55,698 nucleotides of DNA from Actinomycetota bacterium (GTDB lineage Bacteria > Actinomycetota > Actinomycetes > Actinomycetales > Microbacteriaceae), in contig JAFDWP010000283.1 of the NCBI GenBank assembly GCA_018268435.1, positions 1 to 55,698 on the forward strand, in the 5' to 3' direction. This document shows positions 7,775-16,400 of this stretch, piece after piece. Numbering within the stretch: position 1 is the stretch's first letter; each line of letters starts with the position of its first letter. The notes under the pieces were generated by a model. That model made no database searches, was not told the DNA's origin, and saw nothing but the letters and a program-made list of their open reading frames with translations. A program made the position numbers and the translations under genes.

Positions 7775-8638
7775 TCAGCCGGCGGCGCGCTCGGCCAGGA
7801 GCCGGCGCACGTGCGCCTCGATCTCGGCGTCGTCGACGTACCCCATCCGCGCGAAAGGCGACTCCTGGGCGGCAGGCAGGTCCACCGGAGCCGGGGGCGC
7901 GATCTCCTCCGCCTTGCGCTGCAGCTCCGCAGCGCGAGCGGCCTCGCGGGCGAGGGTCTGGGCGTCGATCGTGGCGCGGGCGGCGTGCGCGCGGGATCCC
8001 GCGACGGAGACCAGCGGCTCGGGCAGCGTGCGGGGCGTCCACGTGCGCGGGCCCTGGTCGTGCAGTGCGACCTCCGGGGCGGGCGCGACCTCGGCGACCG
8101 GCACGGCGGCGGCCGCGGCGGCGGACCGCCGGGCGGCCCGACGGGCGACGGCGGCCATCCGCTGCAGCAGGGCGAAGGCGAGGACCGCGACGGCCCCGCC
8201 CGCCCACAGCAGCACCGTGGGCCCCCCGATCACGACCTGCCACGCGCCGGTGCCGACCGCGGCGAGCGCGAGCACGAGGAGCACCGTCGCGACGATGCGC
8301 GTCCTGCGGCGGGCGTGGGCGCGGCGGAACGCCGGATCCGCATGCGTGGCGGCGAGCTGTTCGCGCAGACGCTGCAGATCCGCCTGCTCCCGATCCGACT
8401 GCAGCCGCCGGGCGAGCCTCTGCTGGGCCAGCGCGGTGCGCGCGTTCAGCTCCAGCTGCACCTCGCGCGGCGCCTCACTGGTCTCCGCCAGCACCCGCAG
8501 CGCGCGGTTGAGCCGCAGCGCGTTGCGCTCCGCGGCGTCGAACTGGTGCTGCCCCCGCCACGACGGCAGGAAGTAGAGCAGCCACAGCAGCGCCGCGACC
8601 AGGACGATCACGCCCCCGCTCAGCACCGGCCCGTTCAT
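7775..8638 (-). CDS. Uncharacterised membrane protein with long coiled cytoplasmic region
   Basis: I do not recognise a named family. The 287-residue product begins with one hydrophobic helix (about 7-23). A charged, probably coiled-coil stretch follows at 30-110. A helical hairpin (about 112-150, VATVLLVLALAAVGTG and LLWAGGAVAVLAFALL) comes next, then an Ala/Arg/Glu-rich tail ending in a short conserved-looking helix (GYVDDAEIEAHVRRLLAERAAG). Such proteins are common beside transporter genes in Microbacteriaceae. The ATG at 8638 has GGAGGG immediately upstream and also a TACCGT box 7 nt away. Confidence 0.75.
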   Translation of the reverse strand: MNGPVLSGGVIVLVAALLWLLYFLPSWRGQHQFDAAERNALRLNRALRVLAETSEAPREVQLELNARTALAQQRLARRLQSDREQADLQRLREQLAATHADPAFRRAHARRRTRIVATVLLVLALAAVGTGAWQVVIGGPTVLLWAGGAVAVLAFALLQRMAAVARRAARRSAAAAAAVPVAEVAPAPEVALHDQGPRTWTPRTLPEPLVSVAGSRAHAARATIDAQTLAREAARAAELQRKAEEIAPPAPVDLPAAQESPFARMGYVDDAEIEAHVRRLLAERAAG

Positions 8639-8645
8639 GCCCTCC

Positions 8646-8651
8646 ACGGTA
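8646..8651 (-). promoter_or_regulatory. Predicted -10 box TACCGT for the membrane protein gene
   Basis: On the minus strand TACCGT lies 7 nt before the ATG at 8638. A GGAGGG also lies in that gap, so leaderless initiation is possible but not certain. Confidence 0.3.
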
Positions 8652-8744
8652 TGCGAAGCCCCGCCCAGGACCTCCCCGACACGCGCACTCCTGTGCCATG
8701 GCGATGCCCGCGCACGGATCGGCCCTCGTGTCCGCACCGGCGAG

Positions 8745-8750
8745 TAGGGT
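8745..8750 (+). promoter_or_regulatory. Predicted -10 box TAGGGT for the DHA2 transporter gene
   Basis: TAGGGT ends 6 nt before the GTG start at 8757, and no ribosome binding site is visible, which favours a leaderless mRNA. Confidence 0.45.
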
Positions 8751-8756
8751 CGGCAC

Positions 8757-10163
8757 GTGACCTCGTTCACCCCCCTGCACCGGCTCGTCATCGCGGTCGC
8801 GGTGCTCGCGTCGTTCGTGACGTTCCTCGACGGCACGGTCGTGACGGTCGCCCTCCCGGCGATCAGCCGGGAACTCGGCGGCGGCATCACCACCCAGCAG
8901 TGGGCGGTCGACGCGTACCTGATCACGCTCAGCGCACTCATCCTGCTGGCCGGATCCGTCTCCGACGCCTACGGCCGCGTGCTGGTGATGCGGATCGGGC
9001 TGATCGCGTTCGGCATCGCATCGATCGCCGTGGCGGCCGCCCCCACCCCGGTCGTGCTGATCATCGCCCGCGCCGCGCAGGGTGCCGCCGGGGCGCTCCT
9101 CGTCCCGAGCTCGCTGGCGCTCATCACGGCGGTCATGCGGGGCGAGGTGCAGTCCCGGGCGATCGGGGTGTGGACCGCCTTCACCACGGCCGCGCAGCTG
9201 GTCGGCCCGCTCCTCGGCGGCCTGTTCGTCGATCTGCTGTCCTGGCGCTTCGTGTTCCTCATCAACGTGCTGCCGATCGGCGTCACGCTCGTGCTGCTCA
9301 CGCGCCTGTATCTGCCCGAGTCCGCGCGCACCGCGCGGGTGGACTGGCTCAGCGGTGCGCTCTGCGCGGTCGGTCTCGGCGGCGTCGTGTACGCACTCAT
9401 CGAACAGCCGCATCAGGGCTGGGCCTCCCCCGTGATCCTCGTCGCGGCGATCGGCGGCGCGCTGCTGCTGGCGCTCTTCCTGGTCCGCCAGCAGCGGTCG
9501 AACCCGCTGATGCCGCTGTCGCTGTTCCGCGTGCGCAATTTCGCCTGGGGCAACCTGTCCACACTGTTCGTGTACGCCGCGCTGTCGTTGAACGGCTTCG
9601 TGATCGGCGTGTACCTGCAGCAGGGCGCGGGTCTCAAGGCCACGGAGGCAGGTCTTGCGAGCCTGCCCGTCACGATCCTGATGATCCTGCTCAGCTCCCG
9701 GGTGGGCCGCCTCGCCGGCCGCCTCGGACCACGGCTGTTCATGTCGGCGGGACCGCTGGTCATGGCCGCGGGTGCGCTGCTGCTGCTCCTGGTGTCGGAG
9801 CAGTTCGACTACTGGTGGCAGGTGCTGCCCGCGATGATCGTGCTGGGCCTCGGGCTGTCCCTGACGGTGGCGCCGCTCACCTCGGCGATCCTCGGGTCGA
9901 TCGATGAGAGCCGCTCCGGCATCGCCTCCGCCGTGAACAACGCGGTGTCGCGCGTGGCCGGCCTGCTTGTCGTGGCGATGCTGTCCACGATCGTCGGCGG
10001 CACCCTGAACCTCGCCGGATTCCACAGCGCCGCCCTCGTCACGGCGACGCTGTTCGCGATCGGCGGCGTGGTGTCGTGGATCGGGATCCGTCGCCCCGCA
10101 GCCGATCCCGCGCCCTCGCACCGTGCCGCGCCCGACCCGGCCGCGCCCGATCCCGCGGCGTGA
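8757..10163 (+). CDS. MFS transporter, DHA2 (EmrB/QacA-type) family
   Basis: The 468-residue protein has the hydrophobicity pattern of a 14-helix drug:proton antiporter. The first helix carries FLDGTVVTVALPAI, the motif diagnostic of the DHA2 branch. The loop 2-3 motif (GSVSDAYGRVLVMRIG), the helix-5 antiporter motif region (FTTAAQLVGPLLGGLFVDLLSWRFVF) region and an Ala/Pro-rich C-terminal tail follow. Substrates of such pumps are typically lipophilic cations or antibiotics; none can be assigned here. The GTG start is supported by the TAGGGT box 6 nt upstream. No dedicated regulator gene is adjacent. Confidence 0.9.
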   Translation: MTSFTPLHRLVIAVAVLASFVTFLDGTVVTVALPAISRELGGGITTQQWAVDAYLITLSALILLAGSVSDAYGRVLVMRIGLIAFGIASIAVAAAPTPVVLIIARAAQGAAGALLVPSSLALITAVMRGEVQSRAIGVWTAFTTAAQLVGPLLGGLFVDLLSWRFVFLINVLPIGVTLVLLTRLYLPESARTARVDWLSGALCAVGLGGVVYALIEQPHQGWASPVILVAAIGGALLLALFLVRQQRSNPLMPLSLFRVRNFAWGNLSTLFVYAALSLNGFVIGVYLQQGAGLKATEAGLASLPVTILMILLSSRVGRLAGRLGPRLFMSAGPLVMAAGALLLLLVSEQFDYWWQVLPAMIVLGLGLSLTVAPLTSAILGSIDESRSGIASAVNNAVSRVAGLLVVAMLSTIVGGTLNLAGFHSAALVTATLFAIGGVVSWIGIRRPAADPAPSHRAAPDPAAPDPAA

Positions 10164-10173
10164 GCCTCCGCGC

Positions 10174-10815
10174 TCAGAGCGGGTGGTCGGTGTGCGGCAG
10201 GTCGGCCGGAGGGACCGCCGCCCAGTCGGCGGGCACACGCCCCTCGGCCCAGCGATTGAGCACGCCGCCGGGCACGTCCTCCCGCACCAGGGAGAACGCG
10301 AGGTGGTCGCGCCAGTCGCCGTCGATATGGATGAACCGGCGCCGCAGCCCCTCGTAGCGGAAGCCGAGCTTCTGCACGACGCGCAGGCTCGGACCGTTCT
10401 CGGGGCGCAGGCAGATCTCGATGCGATGCAGTCCGAGATCGGCGAACGCCAGATCCGTCGCCATCGCGACCGCCGCGGGGGTGATCCCGTGCCCCGCGAA
10501 ACGCTCGCTCACCCAGTAGCCGATCGTCGCCGAGCACAGCGAGCCGCGCATGACGCCCCAGATGTTGAGCTGCCCGGCGATCGCACCGTCGTACTCCATC
10601 ACGAACGGATACCCGCTGCCGTCGCGGTACTGCTGGAGCAGTCGGCGGATGCTCACCCGCATGTCGATGCCGGTCTGCAGGCCCGGCAGGGTCGCCTCCC
10701 AGGGCTCCAGCCAGCGCCGGTTGGTGAGCAGCTCATGCTGCAGCGGGCGCGCATCCTTGGGCCGGATGAGTCGCAGCTCCACCGGCCCGTGCCGCAGGGA
10801 TCCCGAGATGTCCAC
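10174..10815 (-). CDS. GNAT acetyltransferase, RimJ/RimL type
   Basis: The 213-residue product shows the RimJ/RimL-like GNAT fold: ELRLIRPKDA at the start, GYWVSERFAGHGITPAAV (acetyl-CoA pyrophosphate loop) and LHRIEICLRPENGPSLRVV followed by LGFRYEG. The family acetylates the N-terminal amino group of ribosomal proteins or other substrates. A GTG at 10815 is chosen because it begins 7 bp after the galU stop, so the two genes are probably cotranscribed; the ribosome binding site is weak. The specific substrate is unknown. Confidence 0.88.
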   Translation of the reverse strand: MDISGSLRHGPVELRLIRPKDARPLQHELLTNRRWLEPWEATLPGLQTGIDMRVSIRRLLQQYRDGSGYPFVMEYDGAIAGQLNIWGVMRGSLCSATIGYWVSERFAGHGITPAAVAMATDLAFADLGLHRIEICLRPENGPSLRVVQKLGFRYEGLRRRFIHIDGDWRDHLAFSLVREDVPGGVLNRWAEGRVPADWAAVPPADLPHTDHPL

Positions 10816-10822
10816 GAGCCGA

Positions 10823-11719
10823 TCAGATCCCCTCTGCGAACTCCTTGAGCCAGACCCGCAGGTCCGGCCCGAGGTCGTCGCGGTCGGTGGCGAGCTGCAC
10901 GATCGCCTTGATGTACTCCAGTCGGTCGCCCGTGTCATAGCGGCGGCCGTCGAAGATCACGCCGTGCACGCCCGGTCCGTTGGGGTCCGCGGCGAGCTCC
11001 TGCAGCGCATCCGTGAGCTGGATCTCGCCGCCCTTGCCTGGCGGGGTGCGCTCGAGGACGTCGAAGACGGCCGGGGGCAGCACGTACCGTCCGATCACCG
11101 CGAGGTTCGACGGCGCCTCCGCGCGGACCGGCTTCTCGACCAGTCCCGTGACGCGGCGCACGTTCGCCGCCGCCCCCTCGGGCACGCCGTCCACCGCGGC
11201 CGTGCCGTAGAGGTGGATCTGCTCGATGTCGACCTCCATGAGCGCGATCACGGCCGCGCCGGTGCGCTCGTGCTCGGCGATCATGGCCGTGAGCAGCGGA
11301 TCGCGCTCGTCTATGAGGTCGTCGCCCAGCAGCACGGCGAAGGGGCTCTCCCCCACATGCGTGCGCGCGCGCAGCACCGCGTGCCCCAGCCCCTTCGGCT
11401 CGCCCTGGCGCAGATAGTGGATGTCGGCCATGTCGCTGGAAGCGACGACGCGCGCGAGCCGGCCGTGATCACCCTTCTCGCTCAGCTTGCCCTCGAGCTC
11501 CGGCATCTGGTCGAAGTGATCCGAGATCGCGTTCTTGTTCCGCCCGATGATGACGAGGATGTCGTCGATGCCGGCAGCCACCGCCTCTTCGACGACGTAC
11601 TGGATCGCGGGCTTGTCGACGACGGGCAGCATCTCCTTGGGCATCGCCTTGGTCGCAGGCAGGAAACGCGTGCCCAGGCCGGCGGCGGGGATGACGGCCT
11701 TGATGCGTGCCTTCGTCAT
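10823..11719 (-). CDS. galU: UTP--glucose-1-phosphate uridylyltransferase
   Basis: This 298-residue protein makes UDP-glucose from UTP and glucose 1-phosphate for cell-wall glycopolymers and trehalose pathways. The N-terminal nucleotide-binding motif GLGTRFLPATKAMPKEMLP is intact, as are VLLGDDLID and the VEKP segment. Length matches bacterial GalU. The ATG at 11719 has a TAAGCT box 6 nt upstream on the minus strand and no ribosome binding site, so translation is probably leaderless. It is divergent from the 5-formyl-THF cyclo-ligase gene, an arrangement common in Actinobacteria. Confidence 0.96.
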   Translation of the reverse strand: MTKARIKAVIPAAGLGTRFLPATKAMPKEMLPVVDKPAIQYVVEEAVAAGIDDILVIIGRNKNAISDHFDQMPELEGKLSEKGDHGRLARVVASSDMADIHYLRQGEPKGLGHAVLRARTHVGESPFAVLLGDDLIDERDPLLTAMIAEHERTGAAVIALMEVDIEQIHLYGTAAVDGVPEGAAANVRRVTGLVEKPVRAEAPSNLAVIGRYVLPPAVFDVLERTPPGKGGEIQLTDALQELAADPNGPGVHGVIFDGRRYDTGDRLEYIKAIVQLATDRDDLGPDLRVWLKEFAEGI

Positions 11720-11725
11720 CTGCTC

Positions 11726-11731
11726 AGCTTA
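11726..11731 (-). promoter_or_regulatory. Predicted -10 box TAAGCT for galU
   Basis: TAAGCT on the minus strand ends 6 nt before the galU ATG at 11719, the leaderless spacing seen repeatedly in this window. Confidence 0.45.
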
Positions 11732-11780
11732 GGGGCGGGCGGCCGCAACCGGCCTGCAGCAGACACGCATGGGCCCCCGG

Positions 11781-11786
11781 TAGAAT
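11781..11786 (+). promoter_or_regulatory. Predicted -10 box TAGAAT for the cyclo-ligase gene
   Basis: TAGAAT ends 7 nt before the ATG at 11794. No ribosome binding site lies in the gap. Confidence 0.5.
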
Positions 11787-11793
11787 CGAGGCC

Positions 11794-12384
11794 ATGCCGG
11801 GCGGGATCGACCATGCGAAACGCGCGCTGCGCGCCGACCTGCGCGAGCGCCGGGCACTGCTGTCCGATGCGCAGCGTGCGGCCGCCGAGTCCGCCCTCAC
11901 CACTCGCCTGCACGACCTCGTCGCCGCGACCGGGGCCCGGTCGATCTCCTGCTTCCTGTCGACCACGACCGAGCCGGGAACGCGCACGTTCATCCGGGAG
12001 GCCGTCGCACGCGGCATCCGGGTGCTGCTGCCGATCACGCGCGAGGACGGCCTGCTGGACTGGGCCGTGGCGGGGGCGGAGGACGAGGTCACGACCGGAC
12101 TGCACGGGCTTCCCGAGCCGACCGGCGAGATCCTGAACCCCCTGGCGCTGGACGAGGTCGACCTGCTGCTCATCCCGGCGGCGGCCGTGGATCGCTCCGG
12201 CATGCGCCTCGGGTGGGGACGCGGCTATTTCGACCGGACGCTCGGCTCGATGCAGAAGTGCCCTCCCGTGTACGCCGTCGTCTACGACTCCGAGATCCTC
12301 GACGAGGTGCCGCGCGATCTGCACGACCAGCCGGTCACCGGGGCGGTCACGCCCCTGCGCACCGTCGCCTTCCCCCTGACCTGA
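11794..12384 (+). CDS. 5-formyltetrahydrofolate cyclo-ligase
   Basis: This 196-residue enzyme converts 5-formyltetrahydrofolate to 5,10-methenyltetrahydrofolate with ATP. The N-terminal basic helix (AKRALRADLRERR), the mid-domain LLIPAAAVDRSGMRLGWGRGYFDR motif region that binds ATP and phosphate, and the C-terminal PVTGAVTPLRTVAFP segment are all typical. Length is normal for the family. The ATG at 11794 is supported by the TAGAAT box. The FmdB-type gene starts 29 bp downstream on the same strand and is probably cotranscribed. Confidence 0.93.
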   Translation: MPGGIDHAKRALRADLRERRALLSDAQRAAAESALTTRLHDLVAATGARSISCFLSTTTEPGTRTFIREAVARGIRVLLPITREDGLLDWAVAGAEDEVTTGLHGLPEPTGEILNPLALDEVDLLLIPAAAVDRSGMRLGWGRGYFDRTLGSMQKCPPVYAVVYDSEILDEVPRDLHDQPVTGAVTPLRTVAFPLT

Positions 12385-12412
12385 CCCTTCCGATCCGAAC
12401 CTGCGAGGCCCC

Positions 12413-12688
12413 ATGCCCACCTACTCCTATGCCTGCACCATCTGCGGCCACCGCTTCGATGCCGTGCAGTCGTTCTCCGATTCCGCGCTCAGCGAGTGCC
12501 CGGCATGCCACGGCCGGCTGCGCAAGGAGTACGGATCCATCGGCGTGACGTTCAACGGTTCCGGCTTCTATCGCACGGACTCGCGGGCAGGATCCGGCTC
12601 CGGGTCGGCCTCGGGTGCATCATCGAAGACGCAATCGACGGCGAGCGCCGCACCGGCGCCCGCCTCCGCACCGGCCTCGGGAGCCTGA
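12413..12688 (+). CDS. FmdB-family zinc-ribbon protein
   Basis: The 91-residue protein begins with the FmdB/CxxC_CxxC_SSSS motif: MPTYSYACTICGHRFDAVQSF, then CPACHGRLRK, forming one four-cysteine zinc ribbon. The C-terminal third is a low-complexity tail of Gly, Ser, Ala and Pro. The family is widespread and its function is not established. It lies between the cyclo-ligase and mscL genes on the same strand with short gaps, a conserved actinobacterial order. Confidence 0.9.
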   Translation: MPTYSYACTICGHRFDAVQSFSDSALSECPACHGRLRKEYGSIGVTFNGSGFYRTDSRAGSGSGSASGASSKTQSTASAAPAPASAPASGA

Positions 12689-12715
12689 GGCCGACCTTCA
12701 GGGAGTGAAAAAAGC

Positions 12716-13129
12716 ATGATCAAGGGGTTCAAGGAGTTCATCCTCCGCGGCAATGTCATCGATCTGGCCGTCGCCGTCGTCATCGGCGCCGCGTTCTCGG
12801 CCATCGTCAACGTGGTCGTCGAGTCGCTCGTCAACCCGCTCATCAGCCTGTTCTTCAAGGCCGACAGCCTGGACAGCGCGCTCAAGTTCACCCTCACCGG
12901 CCCGATGGGCGGCACGGGGACGTTCGCCCTCGGCGCGATCATCGGCGCGATCATCAACTTCCTCGCGGTCGCGCTCGTCGTGTACTTCGCGTTCGTGATG
13001 CCGATGAACCACTTCAACGAGCGTCGCGCGGCCAAGGCCGGCGTGACCGAGGAGCCCGAGGAGCTGCCGAGCGAGCAGGAGCTGCTCATCCAGATCCGCG
13101 ATCTGCTGGAGAAGCAGAAGTCGGCCTGA
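12716..13129 (+). CDS. mscL: Large-conductance mechanosensitive channel
   Basis: The 137-residue product forms the pentameric membrane channel that releases solutes on hypo-osmotic shock. The N-terminal helix GFKEFILRGNVIDLAVAVVIG and first transmembrane segment are diagnostic. TM2 (about 72-98, FALGAIIGAIINFLAVALVVYF) and a charged cytoplasmic helix follow. The start is preceded by AGGGAGTGAAAAAAGC, with AGGGAG as ribosome binding site. It is cotranscribed with the FmdB-type gene, 27 bp upstream. Confidence 0.96.
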   Translation: MIKGFKEFILRGNVIDLAVAVVIGAAFSAIVNVVVESLVNPLISLFFKADSLDSALKFTLTGPMGGTGTFALGAIIGAIINFLAVALVVYFAFVMPMNHFNERRAAKAGVTEEPEELPSEQELLIQIRDLLEKQKSA

Positions 13130-13137
13130 CGGGGTGC

Positions 13138-13162
13138 CACCGGGGCGTCCTGCGCCCCGGTG
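13138..13162 (+). terminator. Hairpin downstream of mscL
   Basis: CACCGGGGCG and CGCCCCGGTG form a 10-bp stem with a 5-nt loop, starting 8 nt after the mscL stop. There is no clear T tract. Position and strength make it a likely intrinsic terminator. Confidence 0.6.
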
Positions 13163-13259
13163 CGTGCTCTTCGGACGATGCCCCGGCGCCCTCCGGCGCG
13201 GCGGGGCTTCGTCGTCCCCGGGGGTCCTGCGCCCCGCCGCGCCCGCTCGGGAGCCGGGC

Positions 13260-13484
13260 TCAGTAGTGCGGGGGGACCTCGCGGCGCATGCGCTCGTCGT
13301 TGGGGCCGGTGTCCTCGGACCGTGCGGCGGCGGACGCATCCCGATCGCGCTCATCGGGCTCGGGATGCGTACCGGGCGCCGGCGTCAGCCGGGCCCGGCG
13401 GGATCCCCGTGCGCGCACGACGCGCTGGCGGGGTCCGGGACCCCCCGTCGCCGGGTCCTCCGCGGCGGACGGATCCTCAGGCAT
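13260..13484 (-). CDS. Small charged protein coupled to the helicase-like gene
   Basis: This 74-residue product has no recognisable family. It is rich in Arg, Pro, Asp, Glu and Ala and is probably disordered. Its ATG (13484) overlaps the 3' end of the 1219-residue helicase-like gene by 8 bp (ATGCCTGA), which strongly suggests coupled translation. The coupling is the main support that it is real. A role with the large protein is inference only. Confidence 0.6.
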   Translation of the reverse strand: MPEDPSAAEDPATGGPGPRQRVVRARGSRRARLTPAPGTHPEPDERDRDASAAARSEDTGPNDERMRREVPPHY

Positions 13485-16400
13485 CGCCGACGTCGAGCGG
13501 CTGGGTGTCGCCGTCCACACGCGGTGCGTCCTGCGGCACGCCGAGCACCTCGCCGATGCGACGCGCGACGCCGGCCGGGTCGCTGTACAGGTCGAAGGCG
13601 TGCACGCGGATGTAGTGCCAGCCCAGTCGCCGCAGCACCTGCGGACGCAGCCGCAGCGTCTCGCGCAGCGATTCGGGCCGCGACTCCGGGTCCGGTTCGA
13701 TCACCACGGCCTTGCCCTCGTGCTGCGCCACCAGGGGCAGCAGCCCGCGGTAGTCGACGTCGACCGCGACCCCGATGCGGCGCAGCTCCCGCGCGAGGGC
13801 GAGCGTGAGCGGATCCGCCTGATCCTCCGCGCGCTCCTCGCGCGCATGCCCGGCCAAGTCGCCCAGGATCGACATGAGGGTGGCCGCGCCGTGCCCGAGA
13901 CGGCCCTCGTCGAACGAAGACGGGCGGATCGAGGAGACGATCACCATCGACCGGCGTGCGCGGGTCATGCCGATCGTGAGCAGCCGGTCGCCGTCGGGCG
14001 AGGACAGGTCGCCGAAATCGCTGAGCACGCGCCCGTGCTTGGTGACGCCGAAGCCGAGCGAGAGGATCACGCGGTCGCGGCTCTCCGCCGCCGCCTCCTC
14101 GAGCGTGAGCACGATGAACGGCTCCTGCGTGTCCCTGCCCACGAAGTCGGCCACGTCGCTGCGCCCCGCGAAGGCGACGGACACGGCGGCGAACACGCGC
14201 TCGGCGTGCAGTCGACTGGCCGTGACCACCATGAGCGACTCGGACGGGCGGTGCACGGCGTGCTCGACGACGAGCGTGACCACCCGCGCGACCTCCGCCT
14301 CCGGGCTCTCCATCGCCCCGGTCTCCGGGTTCGGGGTCGCCACACCGCCCTCGACGTAGTCGACGGCGAGCGATCCGCGTCCGAGATAGGAGCCTGCCCA
14401 GGGCAGTGAGACGATCTCGCCGCCGTAGAAGGCGTCGTTGATGAGCGAGGCGAGGTCCTCTCCCCCGGCGCGGTAGCTGCGCGTGAGCGTGACCACGGGA
14501 AGCAGCTCGGAGAGCCGCTCGAACACCGACACCTCATCGAAGGGCGTCTCCTCGTCCCGGCCCTCGGCCGGGACGGTCGCGACCTGAAACGGCGTCGGCT
14601 TCTGCAGCACCGGATCGCCGAACGCCACGATCTGACGGGCTCGACGGATCGCGGGCGTCGCCTCCGCCAGGTTGATGGCGGCGGCGTCGACGAGGATCAC
14701 CGTGTCGAACTCGGCCGCGTCGGGCATGTCGGGCACCTGATACGGCGAGGCGATCCACACCGGCGCGAGCACGCGCAGGAGCGTCGGCGCGGCGGCGACC
14801 AGCTCTGCCACCGTGGTGCGCGGCTGGGTGAGGGCGCGCCGGAGGTTCTGCGCCTCCTCGACCTCGTCCACGATGCCGATCTTCCACTGCCCGCTGAGCT
14901 GCCAGGCCAGGAGCGGACCCGCGGCGCCGGCGTGCGCCTCGTCGACCAGGCGGAAGTCGCGCTCCAGCTGATCCACGACCGAGGTGTTCGCCCCCAGCAG
15001 CGAGCGGTTCTGCCGCAGCGCCTGCTCGAGCAGCGACTGCCACCAGGCGTACTCGAGCTCGTCACCCACCCGGTCCTCCGCGACGTGCCGGGTGGACAGG
15101 TCCAGCAGCAGCGGCTCGAGGCCGAGCGTCGCGAGCTCGTCGCGGATGCGCGCCCGTTCGATGAGGTTCTCGAACACGTCGGACTTCGCGGCCAGCCCCG
15201 CCAGCGTGCGCAGCAGGCGCGCCACCGGCAGCGCGGCGAGCGGCTCGCCCCGGCCCAGGGCGGTGTCGAGCTCGACGAGCTGCGCGTCCACCTCGTGCCA
15301 CGCCGCCGAGGCGTCGGCGAGACCCAGCGGGACCTCGGGGGCGACGCCGGCCTCGACGTAGCGCTGCCATTCGGCGCGCTGCGCCTGGATGCGCGAGAGC
15401 GCGTCATGCATGTCGCCCACGTGCGCGCCGGGGCGGACGTACTCCTTGGCGAGCTGGCGGAGCCTGCGGCGGTTCGCGCCCGTCATCGCGGGGGCGTCGC
15501 GACGGCTGCCGTGCGCCTTGATGAGCTCCCCGAGCGGGCGCTCGAACACCGCGGGGGTGAAGTGGTCCAGGGAGTCGCGGACGCCGCGCAGCAGCCGCAG
15601 GTACTCGCCGAGTTCGGCGATCGTCGCGAACGGGCGCATCCGCGTCTGCGCGATGAGCTCATAGCCCTGCTCCAGCAGCTCCGGCACGGTGCGCGCGTGC
15701 AGCTCCTCGGCGAGCGCGTGCACCCGGTGCGCCTCGTCGGTGGAGGAGAACACCACGCCGTACCAGGGGGAATCGTCCGGCCCGAACCGGAACTCGCCCA
15801 GACGCGCGGCCTGCGCGAGTGCCTGGGCGGCACGGGTGCGGTCGTGGGCGAGGCTCTCCAGTGCCGGGCGCGCGAGCCGCGCCGTCGTGGTCGGCGGCGT
15901 GCGCAGCAGGGCGAGCCGGGTGAGCATCCGGGTGGCGTCGAGCACGCTGGCGCCCAGGGCCGGATCCTGCTCGGTCACGGCCCGGCGGTAGTCCCGCAGC
16001 ACGTCGCGCAGCCGCAGCAGGGCGTCGTCGATCTCGGCGAGCTTGGGGGCCGCGGCCTTCTCGTTGCGGCCGATCGCGCGCACCAGATCCCGGCGCACCG
16101 ACGCCGGCGAGACCGCGAAGCCGTCCAGTCCGATGTCGCGCAGCCGGTGACGCACGCCGTCGAGCGTGGAGCGGCGCGGCGAGACCACCAGCACGCGCTT
16201 GCCGGCGCGCACGAGCTCGCCGATCGCGTTGATCACGGTCTGCGTGCCACCGGTGCCGGGCAGCGTCGCCACGGTGAGCGAGTGCCCGGCTGCGATGCGG
16301 GCGAGCACCTGCTCCTGCTCGTGGTCGGCGTCGAGCAGCAGATTGTCCGAGGCGGGGGCGCGGTCGTCCGGCCCGGTCGACGAGGGCACGGCACCGGGGG